This document shows positions 8,844 through 17,394 of a stretch of 64,000 bases of DNA, one piece after another. The stretch covers positions 59,973-123,972 of IMG/VR virus record IMGVR_UViG_3300033571_024374. One strand, given 5' to 3'. The notes beneath the pieces are model-generated. The model was not told the DNA's origin. It was given only the letters and a program-made list of their open reading frames with translations, and did not search any database. The translations under genes and the position numbers were made by a program. Position 1 is the first letter of the stretch, and each line of letters starts with the position of its first letter. Origin of the DNA: a virus.

Positions 8844-10364
8844 TTATTTTACAGAAGACACATTATTAGGATTTGTATCCATAAAGCTTGTACTACCTAC
8901 ATTAGACAATGGACCCTGTGCATATTTTTGTTTTAGTGCTTGCACATAACCATTAATAAGAGCTTTAGTCTCTCTTCCAATTTTACCATCTTGTAATTTA
9001 GCACCAGCTTTCATTTGGAAATCCTTTACCCCACGCTCTGTTATAGTATCAAATACTTCAGAATTCAATTTACTCTTTTCAACATTACCAGAATAAATCA
9101 ATAAGTTGTTAATCAATTTAACAACCTCTGGGTTCATTTTTCTTGATCCAACTTTATAAACAAGTCTATCGGTTGTAAAAAATCCAAGATTTTCTAATTT
9201 TTCTACAATCTCTGCTTGTGCCATAGCTTTATTTCTAAGAATATTAAACTTCTTTTCACCCGCTTCCTTTTTAATTGTTTCTTCTTTCTTTACTACTAAA
9301 CTTTCAACTTCTAAATTCAAGTTTATAAGTTTCAAAGAAACTAAAGAAACCACACACATATACATTACCTGCATAGATGGAGTAAAGATATTCTTTGTAT
9401 CTTCATCTGGGCTTTGCAAAAACACTCTCTTTAAAAGAATTGAACTAACTTCATTTAACAATTCACCCATAGGTTCAAATACACCAGAATCTATTGAAGG
9501 TATAAATTGTTTCATAGCCATAATTGCATCAGGCCCAACTACTCCGCTAGTAAGATTTATTGAAGTATAATTCTTTCCAAATTTAGTTGAAAGCTGTTGA
9601 CCATAAGGATACATGTTTATAACCATTTCATAAAAGCCTGCTAAACGGTCATATAAATCTACAGATTTAATAAGTTCATTAGGTTCTAACAAAGATCCAA
9701 CTAAAAGTTTAGGATTAGATTGTATTGTATCTGATTCAATCTCTTCTAGTTCCATACCGTCTACAACTGTATACAATCCTTTCAGACCAACAGTTGATGC
9801 TGACTGTTCTAAACTAGTCAAAGTTTGTTTAATTATACTAGATATATCTAAATTATACAATGAAATAAAACTTTGCTTCAACGCTTCTGATTTAAAATCT
9901 ATTGTAGTAGATTTCATAAAATTCTTTACAGCTTCATCAATTTTAGGTATAACTGATGATATTCCACTAGGACTTGTAATTTCTGAAATCTTTTTCTGTC
10001 TTTCACCATAACTAGTTTTAGTAGCATCAATTACAGCCTGAAAACCAGCTGATAAGTCCTTTTCTATGAAGAGGATTCTAGTATCCATATAACTGATTTG
10101 AGATCTAATTAATTCAAATGCACTCGTATTAGATGCCTTATCTTTCCCCATAACTGGAGCCAATGATGGCATATTAGATTTAATAAATGTATGGATCGCA
10201 TCAGATTTTTCTAAATCCAAACCTTCAAATAGTTTGTCGATCGTCAATTCAGACAATCTAAATTTAGCATCTTGATCAAATAGACCGAACCAGTCAGATG
10301 AAATAAAATTACTTTCATTCAATCTGAATTGATCATGGTTATTATAAAAGTTTTTAAAAAGCAT
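8844..10364 (-). CDS. Capsid-targeting-motif protein with peptidoglycan-binding-like C-terminus (paralogue A)
   Basis: The 506-residue protein begins with MLFKNFYNNHDQFRLNESNF, the motif ending in L-N-E. It is a clear paralogue of the protein at 10636. Both have a GLF...LSELTI/LKELSI block after the motif, a VD-M-L-EIE block in the middle, a TPSMQ/IPSLQ block with a hydrophobic helix, and an ENLGFF/EKLGFF block near the end. Residues about 435-478 (RGVKDFQMKAG, DGKIGRETKALI) look like the second half of a PG_binding_1 domain. The promoter lies 25 bases upstream. Confidence 0.75.
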   Translation of the reverse strand: MLFKNFYNNHDQFRLNESNFISSDWFGLFDQDAKFRLSELTIDKLFEGLDLEKSDAIHTFIKSNMPSLAPVMGKDKASNTSAFELIRSQISYMDTRILFIEKDLSAGFQAVIDATKTSYGERQKKISEITSPSGISSVIPKIDEAVKNFMKSTTIDFKSEALKQSFISLYNLDISSIIKQTLTSLEQSASTVGLKGLYTVVDGMELEEIESDTIQSNPKLLVGSLLEPNELIKSVDLYDRLAGFYEMVINMYPYGQQLSTKFGKNYTSINLTSGVVGPDAIMAMKQFIPSIDSGVFEPMGELLNEVSSILLKRVFLQSPDEDTKNIFTPSMQVMYMCVVSLVSLKLINLNLEVESLVVKKEETIKKEAGEKKFNILRNKAMAQAEIVEKLENLGFFTTDRLVYKVGSRKMNPEVVKLINNLLIYSGNVEKSKLNSEVFDTITERGVKDFQMKAGAKLQDGKIGRETKALINGYVQALKQKYAQGPLSNVGSTSFMDTNPNNVSSVK

Positions 10365-10388
10365 TGTTTTATAATTATTTTGTTCTTC

Positions 10389-10396
10389 TATATATC
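10389..10396 (-). promoter_or_regulatory. Putative late promoter (GATATATA)
   Basis: GATATATA on the minus strand, 25 bases before the start at 10364, just past the hairpin that ends the small gene at 10462. Confidence 0.65.
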
Positions 10397-10412
10397 TGTA
10401 TAATAAAACTAG

Positions 10413-10449
10413 ATATGCTCAATAAAGCAAAAAACTTCATTGAGCATAT
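10413..10449 (-). terminator. Rho-independent terminator
   Basis: A long stem (atatgctcaat 10413-10423 pairing with attgagcatat 10439-10449) is followed leftward by a moderately T-rich stretch. It lies just after the stop of the small gene at 10462. Confidence 0.65.
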
Positions 10450-10461
10450 TTTAGTTTATTA

Positions 10462-10623
10462 TTATTCTTCTAACAACTTATAAACTTCTGTGAAATCAAA
10501 GTTATTACCATCTTTTAGAATAGTAAAACTCATTTCTTTTTTATCTTCTTCGAAAAGAATAGAGTTACTTTCGTTTATTGTGTCATTTGAAAGAAAATCA
10601 TTGAATTTTAATATTTTCATCAT
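10462..10623 (-). CDS. Small capsid-targeting-motif protein, 53 aa
   Basis: A short frame between two large paralogues reads MMKILKFNDFLSNDTINESN and then a short acidic body ending in TEVYKLLEE. The first 18 residues are one of the best matches to the shared N-terminal motif (IxxFxxFL...INE). After cleavage at I-N-E only about 35 residues would remain, as with small internal head peptides. Two ATG codons stand at the start, at 10623 and 10620. The stop is followed by a hairpin, and it lies 12 bases after the stop of the gene at 10636, so it is co-transcribed with it. Confidence 0.75.
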   Translation of the reverse strand: MMKILKFNDFLSNDTINESNSILFEEDKKEMSFTILKDGNNFDFTEVYKLLEE

Positions 10624-10635
10624 GTTTTATTATTT

Positions 10636-12054
10636 TTAAGCTTTATTATCACTTGTAGTATCTACACCCTTAACTGCCACTTTATCTTCTTCTGATTTAC
10701 CTTCCATTCTAGTTTTTAAATCTTCTACAAAAGTAGATATTGATAATTTTGTATTTTTACCTATTCTTCCATCAGATTTTAAACCTTGTCCGTTAATCTT
10801 AATTTTCGATTGGAAAGTTTTTACAGCTTCACCTAATATATCCGCATCGAAAGTACCTCTATTGATATAACTTGATGATTTAGGTAAAAGACCCATTTCG
10901 CTGAAAAGTTTTTTCAAAGAAACGATCATATCCTGCTCAATCTTAGAAAATTTCTTTTTTTCATAAAAAATCTTTTCACTTTCAAAGAATCCAAGCTTTT
11001 CGAGTTCACCATACGAATCTAAAATACCTTTAGCTTTAGCTTGTACTTTTTCGGATAAAATAGATTTTTTCTCTTCTTTCTTCTCTTCACCCTTAACTGA
11101 TTCTACTTCTGTTGAAGCAATAGCCTTTAATACCATAACTGTAGTTAAAGAAATGAATAGTGCTTGCAAAGAAGGAATAGTGATATTCTTCTTATATTCA
11201 GCACCCAATAAACCATATTGTTCTTCTACAATTTCTTTACAGATAGAATTCAAAAATTCTTTAAAATCATCTATCTTTGAAGGAATAATCTTATTCTTTA
11301 AATCAGCTGAAATAGAAATAGAACCTACAATTGATTCTAAATAATCATAAGGATTATTATTATATGATATAAATTTCAATCCATCGATATTCATTGATTT
11401 TAATACCATTTCTAATAACATAGAAACTCTTACAATAGGATTCTTACCCATAATATTCTTTTCTATAGTAGAATCAATATCAGTTTCTTTTAACCACAGG
11501 AAAGAATCTAAAGCAAATGAATCAGGTTCAATCTCTTTCAAACCCATATCATCTACCTTTTGATACACGGAATCCTTTAATCCAGTTTGATTTCCTTGAA
11601 TATTTGCCGTTAAAGCTTTAAAAAAGATTTCTAAAATTGTATCTTGACCCTTTAAAGATCTAACATTAGAAACAAGTTTTTTAATATCTTGTTTATTTTC
11701 TTTTAAAAATTCAGAAACTTTTTCTACAATATCCTTTTCAGCTTTCTTTACTGCTTCTTTAACATAATTCAATTGTTCTTCAACAATTCTGTCAGCAGTT
11801 GTATCTTCAGCTGTACTTTCATTAAAGAGATCTTTAGCTACTGGTAAATTTCCAGATAGCTTTGTATAAGTTTCAGAATCAGTGTCGATTTCCAAGCCTC
11901 TTAAAAGATGGTAAATACTAAGTTCTTTTAAGTATGGTTTAGCACTTGTTCTAAAAAGTCCGCCTGAAAAACTTTCGTTAATGAAAACAGTTTTGGATTT
12001 CAAAGCTTGTTTCAATTCATCTACTCGTTTTTGGTAAAAATTTTCGTCAATCAT
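10636..12054 (-). CDS. Capsid-targeting-motif protein with peptidoglycan-binding-like C-terminus (paralogue B)
   Basis: The 472-residue protein has the motif slightly inside, at residues about 20-28 (SKTVFINESFSGGLF, I-N-E). It shares the body blocks of the protein at 8844, including GLF, LKELSI, VDDMGLKEIE, IPSLQALF and EKLGFFE. The C-terminus (about residues 390-445; AVKTFQSKI, SDGRIGKNTKLSI) is a PG_binding_1-like domain. A hydrophobic helix after the IPSLQ block may lie in a membrane or a protein core. The likely promoter at 12103 lies within the end of the upstream coding region. Confidence 0.75.
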   Translation of the reverse strand: MIDENFYQKRVDELKQALKSKTVFINESFSGGLFRTSAKPYLKELSIYHLLRGLEIDTDSETYTKLSGNLPVAKDLFNESTAEDTTADRIVEEQLNYVKEAVKKAEKDIVEKVSEFLKENKQDIKKLVSNVRSLKGQDTILEIFFKALTANIQGNQTGLKDSVYQKVDDMGLKEIEPDSFALDSFLWLKETDIDSTIEKNIMGKNPIVRVSMLLEMVLKSMNIDGLKFISYNNNPYDYLESIVGSISISADLKNKIIPSKIDDFKEFLNSICKEIVEEQYGLLGAEYKKNITIPSLQALFISLTTVMVLKAIASTEVESVKGEEKKEEKKSILSEKVQAKAKGILDSYGELEKLGFFESEKIFYEKKKFSKIEQDMIVSLKKLFSEMGLLPKSSSYINRGTFDADILGEAVKTFQSKIKINGQGLKSDGRIGKNTKLSISTFVEDLKTRMEGKSEEDKVAVKGVDTTSDNKA

Positions 12055-12069
12055 ATAATTTAGGTTTTT

Positions 12070-14163
12070 TTATCTATTTGCTAATGCCGCTTGCATTTGT
12101 TGTATATATCCCTGTGTCTGCTGTCTTTTTTGATATTCTTCCTTAGAAATTGTACCCTCTAAGGAACTTTTAACTACTCCCGACAAATATTCTATCTGTT
12201 TAGCAATATAGTTAAGTGTTGGAAGATCAGCTTTACCATTTATTTCTATTTCTGTACTTGTAGGTTTTGCATTCGTTTGGATAGAAGCTACAATTTTAGC
12301 CATCTCTTCATCATATTTACCATCAGCTTCGCCTGAATATATTCCAAGTTTTTTAAGACCCATTTGCAACATTTTAACATCCTCACCTTCATCACCGATC
12401 TGTATATACTTTCTTTCTTGACCTGTGCTATCCTTTCTGTTTGTAATACCAACAGGTTTATCGAGATTTTTACTATCTGCTGTTAAAGGTATTTTACCTT
12501 GATAGAACTCTTTTTCAAACACATGGAAAGCTGATGAATAAGCAGATACTAGTCCCATTGTGACTAATCCTAGAGATGGGAGTTCATCATGATTCTCCCA
12601 TTCCCGTTCTAAGCTATTCACAAAACTCATTGATGCGGTAGAATTTGCTTTAATATAATATGGAAAAGCTTCGCTATCTATTTGTTGTATACATTTTTGA
12701 TAATCAGAATCTGACATGATTTTAGAATTATTCAAACTAGTACACCATGCTTTAATTTTATCGGTAATATCTTGTGACTCTAATGATTTTTTAAAGCTTT
12801 CTCCAATTTCATCGAATGTAAAGAATGGTTCTAATTTTTGATTTGCTAAATCCTTTTCAAAAACGGAAACTAATTCTCTCACTGGTTCTTTCGTAGTATC
12901 ACTATCTGATTTTTCAAACCATTTTGCAATCCAATATATTCCATAAGCCATTCCTCCAAATTTTAATATACCCCAAGCAGCCGCTGGTATTTTAAAAATA
13001 AATCCACCTAAAGTAAATACATTAACTATAGCCTTAATGCTATCAGTTAAACCCTTTCTTAAATTTGTAAAGAATTTCCACAGACCTTTACCACCCCTGC
13101 CATCTGTTGTTTTGGTTTTTTTATTTTTTAAATTTTCACGGAATTTATCCCAAAATCCTTTCGCCTTTTCTCCCTCATTAGAATTAGCTGTAGGCATGCT
13201 TGGATCAGCTTTAGGTGTTGCATCTACATTTGGCGGTGAATCTACATCTGGAGTTTTTGTAGATGGCTTACCTTGTGTGTGAGTTGGATCAACATTACCA
13301 AGATTTATATTATCCGCATCTTGTTTAATTTTAGTTGTCGTATCCTTCAAAGCATCCTGTGCATCTTTAGGTGCTTTGCCTATATTCTCTGCAACATCAT
13401 CAGCTGCGTTGGCGATTTTTTTTGCAGCATCATCAACAGAACTAGATGGGGTATAATGCATACTATAAGTAAACGCTTTACCTGTTGATTGTGCAGCCCT
13501 CGCTGCATCATCAGAAGCTTTAGCAGCACCACCAAGTCCCTCACCACCTTTAAATAATTTACCTATTGCTTTTGTAAATGCTTCAAATCTCGATTCATTT
13601 ACATATTCATACGATTCAGATGTATTTTGCCCTTTAGGTTCGATGACCGCTGTATTTAATGATTGAACTAATTGATTTACTGGTTCTTTAGATAGATACC
13701 AATTCACTAAAGAATTTCTAATTATAGTTCCTAAAGTAATTGGATTACTATTAAGAATTTTAGAAGTTTCTTCATCTATACCTTCTGAATTAAATTTTAA
13801 ATCAGAATTAGCAGATGAATTTAAAATATTAGCAATATTAGCAACATAATATTTAGCAGCAACTTCCAACATTAATGAATCTTTCTTAAGAGGTTCTGCA
13901 AAATCTAATTGTTCAGCTCTATCCTCATCCATTATACCCATAAGTTGAGCATAAATATTTGCTGGTATATTACCAATAGGAGTATTATAAAGTTTCTTAA
14001 TATTCTCATCTATTTCTATACCCTCAGACCCAGGAATACTTAAAAGAGGTTTTCCATATTCGGTAGCAAATTCAGAAGCAGGCTTAACTATCTTCTCATC
14101 GATCCATGATGGTAGACCTTCTTCATTTAACTTGTTTTCATATTCATTAAATCTCTTAATCAT
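12070..14163 (-). CDS. Capsid-targeting-motif protein with membrane segment and peptidoglycan-binding-like domain
   Basis: The 697-residue protein begins MIKRFNEYENKLNEEGLPSW, a strong match to the shared motif with L-N-E. A helical N-terminal region, an Ala/Asp-rich low-complexity linker (about 215-345), and a basic patch lead to one or two hydrophobic segments at about 380-415 (FTLGGFIFKIPAAAWGILKF then MAYGIYWIAKWF). Residues about 585-656 form a PG_binding_1-like domain (GEDVKMLQMGLKKLGIYSGE). The LPSLGLVTMGLV block matches the IPSLQ block of the paralogues at 8844 and 10636. A membrane anchor joined to a wall-binding domain would suit a protein acting at the cell envelope during DNA entry; this is inference. 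Confidence 0.75.
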   Translation of the reverse strand: MIKRFNEYENKLNEEGLPSWIDEKIVKPASEFATEYGKPLLSIPGSEGIEIDENIKKLYNTPIGNIPANIYAQLMGIMDEDRAEQLDFAEPLKKDSLMLEVAAKYYVANIANILNSSANSDLKFNSEGIDEETSKILNSNPITLGTIIRNSLVNWYLSKEPVNQLVQSLNTAVIEPKGQNTSESYEYVNESRFEAFTKAIGKLFKGGEGLGGAAKASDDAARAAQSTGKAFTYSMHYTPSSSVDDAAKKIANAADDVAENIGKAPKDAQDALKDTTTKIKQDADNINLGNVDPTHTQGKPSTKTPDVDSPPNVDATPKADPSMPTANSNEGEKAKGFWDKFRENLKNKKTKTTDGRGGKGLWKFFTNLRKGLTDSIKAIVNVFTLGGFIFKIPAAAWGILKFGGMAYGIYWIAKWFEKSDSDTTKEPVRELVSVFEKDLANQKLEPFFTFDEIGESFKKSLESQDITDKIKAWCTSLNNSKIMSDSDYQKCIQQIDSEAFPYYIKANSTASMSFVNSLEREWENHDELPSLGLVTMGLVSAYSSAFHVFEKEFYQGKIPLTADSKNLDKPVGITNRKDSTGQERKYIQIGDEGEDVKMLQMGLKKLGIYSGEADGKYDEEMAKIVASIQTNAKPTSTEIEINGKADLPTLNYIAKQIEYLSGVVKSSLEGTISKEEYQKRQQTQGYIQQMQAALANR
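12103..12110 (-). promoter_or_regulatory. Putative late promoter (GATATATA) inside an upstream gene
   Basis: GATATATA on the minus strand, 49 bases before the start at 12054. It lies within the last codons of the 12070-14163 gene, where it encodes a Gly-Tyr-Ile segment, so it may be partly chance. Confidence 0.45.
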
Positions 14164-14172
14164 TAGATTTTC

Positions 14173-15390
14173 TTAATTTTGAGTCGCTACATCTTCTTCA
14201 GAGAAATCACTAATCAAATCATATATGACTTCCCCCAATATCCAAAATGCATAAATATTTAAAAGAAACATCACAATAGGTCCTGAACCTGGGATTATAA
14301 TGTTAGATATAGATGCTATAATTGTATCTATAAGAATATACTTTCCAAAATCTGATAAAGCATTTATTAAAATAGCAAATGTAGGCCCTAACATTTCAAA
14401 TTTAAAAGGTCCATTTATCCCAAAATGTTCAGTTAAGAATTTTGAAGAATATTCAAGTGCTTCATTTCCATTTGCTTTAATATATTCTGAAAATTCCTTT
14501 ATCCAACTAAATGGTGGCAAATTGTCTAATTTTTGTATACACCATTTATAAAAATCATCAATCATCTGTATAGATTCATCTAATCTTCTCATATCTTTAA
14601 AATTAGGAATCTTAATACTAATTAGATTTAATTTAGAATGATTATTTACATCTATTGCATTTTCTTTTATTGCATCTGGTATAAATGTTAATAAGTGTTC
14701 TTTAATGTTATTTTGAATTGAATTAACATTATCTGATTCATTAACAACTTTATTAATAGACATAGTAACCTTTGAAGCAAAAACATCACCCTCGATAATT
14801 TTCCCGATGGATTCGACAAACATATTGCTCAATTGACCTGTTTCTTTTGTTAATGATTCCCAAATAAATGCATTTTTATCAAACACATCTTCATTTAAAG
14901 ATTCTTTAATTGAGTTAATCTGTTGATTTATGGATATAGTCATTTGTCTCTTTAGTGATCTATTCCCCGCAAACCATTTATTAGTTTCTATTTTTACACT
15001 GTCCCATGCAGTTTGTATACCTTCCATGATTTTATCAACCACAGAGCTTATAGCTGACATTAAATTAGTCCCTAATTCAACTACCCAGTTAATAGCACCC
15101 TTCACAGCTTTCTTTGAAGGTTCTATAATATTTTTTTGAATAAAGTTTATAGCATCAGAATACAAATCTTCTTTCAATAATCCCCATTGATCGATTGATA
15201 ATTGTCTTTCTGATATAAATTCCAAAACAAGCTTTTGCTCTCTTTCTAAATAAATATCTTCATTTCCCAATATACTTTCAGCTATCGGGATATATGAATT
15301 ATTTTTAAAACCAAAATTATGCAATCTTTGGGATTGAAGATATTGGTCAAAATTTAATATAGTTTCTCTTTTAGGTATTTGCATAGACAT
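14173..15390 (-). CDS. Capsid-targeting-motif protein with C-terminal membrane segments
   Basis: The 405-residue protein starts at the ATG at 15390 (or 15384), since the longer frame would need TTG. Its N-terminus (PKRETILNFDQYLQSQRL) carries the motif core, with a later I-A-E site (YIPIAES). The body holds amphipathic helices (VVELGTNLMSAISSVVDKIM). The C-terminus (about residues 335-390) has two strongly hydrophobic segments (ILIDTIIASISNIIIPG and PIVMFLLNIYAFWILGEVIY). It has no catalytic motif I recognise. It could insert in a membrane. The promoter lies 17 bases before the start. Confidence 0.7.
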   Translation of the reverse strand: MSMQIPKRETILNFDQYLQSQRLHNFGFKNNSYIPIAESILGNEDIYLEREQKLVLEFISERQLSIDQWGLLKEDLYSDAINFIQKNIIEPSKKAVKGAINWVVELGTNLMSAISSVVDKIMEGIQTAWDSVKIETNKWFAGNRSLKRQMTISINQQINSIKESLNEDVFDKNAFIWESLTKETGQLSNMFVESIGKIIEGDVFASKVTMSINKVVNESDNVNSIQNNIKEHLLTFIPDAIKENAIDVNNHSKLNLISIKIPNFKDMRRLDESIQMIDDFYKWCIQKLDNLPPFSWIKEFSEYIKANGNEALEYSSKFLTEHFGINGPFKFEMLGPTFAILINALSDFGKYILIDTIIASISNIIIPGSGPIVMFLLNIYAFWILGEVIYDLISDFSEEDVATQN

Positions 15391-15406
15391 CAATAATTTA
15401 TAGTTC

Positions 15407-15414
15407 TATATATC
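15407..15414 (-). promoter_or_regulatory. Putative late promoter (GATATATA)
   Basis: GATATATA on the minus strand, 17 bases before the ATG at 15390 and 23 before the one at 15384. The short distance favours the latter start. Confidence 0.6.
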
Positions 15415-15454
15415 TTTTTTCAAACATGTGCTTTCAAGTTATTACCAACGATAT

Positions 15455-16432
15455 TTATCCCTGCCAACGAGATCTACTACTACCAACAGTATCTCTTACA
15501 TCAACATGAACGAAGTTTGGATAAATCCCTAAACCACCTTGATGGAACGAATCAACATAATTATAAAGTTCACTAGGTGTAACACCTGATATCGTTATAT
15601 CTGCTGCGTTACCAAACATATGTTGAGATCTTGTAGCTACGCCTTTACTTTTACTTCTACTACGCAATCCAGCATTATATGATGGGGTTCTATATCCTGA
15701 ATTTATGTTAATATCTTTTCCAAAATGTTCTCTTATCTTCTCAAGTAATTCTATCAAATAAGGATTTATTAAAATTACATCAGATCCGTCTTTACAAGCA
15801 AATTCAGATACTTTGAAATTAGGAGAAAGGTTTTTATCACCATCTTTACTGTTGCTATATTGTATAGATTTAGAAATGTATTGTTCAAATTCACTCGAAG
15901 GGTAATCAACACCTCTATTTACACCCTCACCCTTTGTAACCGAAGAAGCTGGTATTTGTATCTTCAAGTCTGGTGTTGGGGTGACAACAGCAGGTATTTT
16001 AGGTTCTTTAAGAACACCTTTTGTATCTTCTTCACCTTCTTTAGATTCAAATTCCAATAAAAATTTTATGAATGACAATGGAATTTGATTTTCAATCTGT
16101 ATAGGTAAATTAAAATCTTTAGATATAGTTTTAGCTGCATCTAAAGTTACTTGATCTAAAAGTCCATCTGCACTATGATTCTTGAGGTATCCTAATCCAA
16201 TCAAAATAGATTGTAGAACTGAAATGTCTTGACTTCTATCATTTACATTTAAGACCTTTAAACCATCTATAAGCTCTTGTGAGAAATATTCTCTAGTTAT
16301 CTCTTTAATTAGGTCACTCTTCTCTTTTTTATCAGATTTACTTGTAATTAAACCAATAGCTTCTTGTGCATTTTGAATTTGTACTTCGTTTAAAACAAAT
16401 TCACCAAAGCTGTATATTTTCTTTCTATTCAT
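15455..16432 (-). CDS. M15-family peptidase with peptidoglycan-binding-like domain and capsid-targeting-like N-terminus
   Basis: The 325-residue protein begins MNRKKIYSFGEFVLNEVQ, one of the cleanest motif matches (FGEFVLNE). Residues about 60-110 resemble a PG_binding_1 domain (ISVLQSILIGLGYLKN). Residues about 190-325 are an M15 zinc peptidase of the D-Ala-D-Ala carboxypeptidase / phage endopeptidase type: FACKDGSDVILI, NSGYRTPSYN, then His271 and Asp278 (SQHMFGNAADI) and His309 (FVHVDV) as zinc ligands. It would cut peptidoglycan stem peptides. It could be an ordinary lysis enzyme, but the motif points to packaging. Four bases separate it from its paralogue at 16438. Confidence 0.85.
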   Translation of the reverse strand: MNRKKIYSFGEFVLNEVQIQNAQEAIGLITSKSDKKEKSDLIKEITREYFSQELIDGLKVLNVNDRSQDISVLQSILIGLGYLKNHSADGLLDQVTLDAAKTISKDFNLPIQIENQIPLSFIKFLLEFESKEGEEDTKGVLKEPKIPAVVTPTPDLKIQIPASSVTKGEGVNRGVDYPSSEFEQYISKSIQYSNSKDGDKNLSPNFKVSEFACKDGSDVILINPYLIELLEKIREHFGKDININSGYRTPSYNAGLRSRSKSKGVATRSQHMFGNAADITISGVTPSELYNYVDSFHQGGLGIYPNFVHVDVRDTVGSSRSRWQG

Positions 16433-16437
16433 AAGTA

Positions 16438-17394
16438 TTAAGCTATCATATTTTGAGAATCTACTCTCGACAATTCAAAGTGCATACCGTCCTTTCTTCT
16501 ATTAAAATGACCACCCCAAAAGAACCCAAGTTTTAGTGCCGCTGGGACTAATTCCCTAACACTACCCTTTTCACCAACAGCTGGGGGCATCTTACCTAAA
16601 GGATTACTACGTGTGTTAATGTCAAATGCTATACCGAAAGCATGAGGACTTAAAGTACTTTGAGTTCCCCTAATTACTCTAGGGACAAAGCATCCTGCCC
16701 AGTTTTCTATTTTGCTCAAAAGTCCAAGATTTTCCCATTCTTGCCAAAGTGCAAGTATTGGTTTTGCAGCAAGTCTATGGCAACGAATTTTAGTGAGTTT
16801 AGGAGGATTTTGTATTTTAGACAATTGCGGTAAATCTATTGTAATAATATTTTCTTTTACAAAATTATTTTGAACAGTAATATAATCACCTGATGCCTTT
16901 ACCCATACAATTTTTCCGAATAAATTTTCCTTTTCAACTAAATTTAATGAATGTATATCAGTTGGTTTTGGTGGCCAGTTGTATTTACCATCTTTATACT
17001 TAGGATCATCGTATGAATCCTTTTTTTTATCAGTAGAAAATTCAAGCTCACTTGATTGATATGTTGTAAATAAATCTATAACTTCTTTAGATATAGGTTT
17101 ATTCACATCTACTGATACATTAGACTTAGAAGCAAATTTTTTAATAGCTTCCATAGTCGTTTGATCCAGTTGCCCACTCATTTGTGATGCTGACAAATAC
17201 CCTAACCCTAATAATAAAACTTGAATTATTTTTACATCCTGTGTAGTTTCATTAAAATTAATATCAGAACTACCCTTTTGTAAGTTTGAAGATATAAATC
17301 CCTTACTAACCTGTTGAACAATTTCAGATTTTTCCTTTGAGCTTTTGGAATTCTTTAAAGAATCTATAATATCCCTAGGTGTCTCTAATTTCAT
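16438..17394 (-). CDS. VanY-type M15 peptidase with peptidoglycan-binding-like N-terminal domain
   Basis: The 318-residue protein shares its N-terminal third with the protein at 15455 (KSEIVQQVS, VKIIQVLLLGLGYLSAS). Its catalytic half is a different M15 branch: His251 and Asp258 (SPHAFGIAFDIN), Trp/His-rich LGFFWGGHF and His305 (GMHFEL) form the typical zinc site of the M15_4/VanY group. It acts on peptidoglycan cross-linking peptides. It has no good capsid-targeting-like motif (MKLETPRDIIDSL is at most a remnant). Its start overlaps the stop of the upstream gene in an ATGA arrangement, so translation is coupled. Confidence 0.85.
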   Translation of the reverse strand: MKLETPRDIIDSLKNSKSSKEKSEIVQQVSKGFISSNLQKGSSDINFNETTQDVKIIQVLLLGLGYLSASQMSGQLDQTTMEAIKKFASKSNVSVDVNKPISKEVIDLFTTYQSSELEFSTDKKKDSYDDPKYKDGKYNWPPKPTDIHSLNLVEKENLFGKIVWVKASGDYITVQNNFVKENIITIDLPQLSKIQNPPKLTKIRCHRLAAKPILALWQEWENLGLLSKIENWAGCFVPRVIRGTQSTLSPHAFGIAFDINTRSNPLGKMPPAVGEKGSVRELVPAALKLGFFWGGHFNRRKDGMHFELSRVDSQNMIA

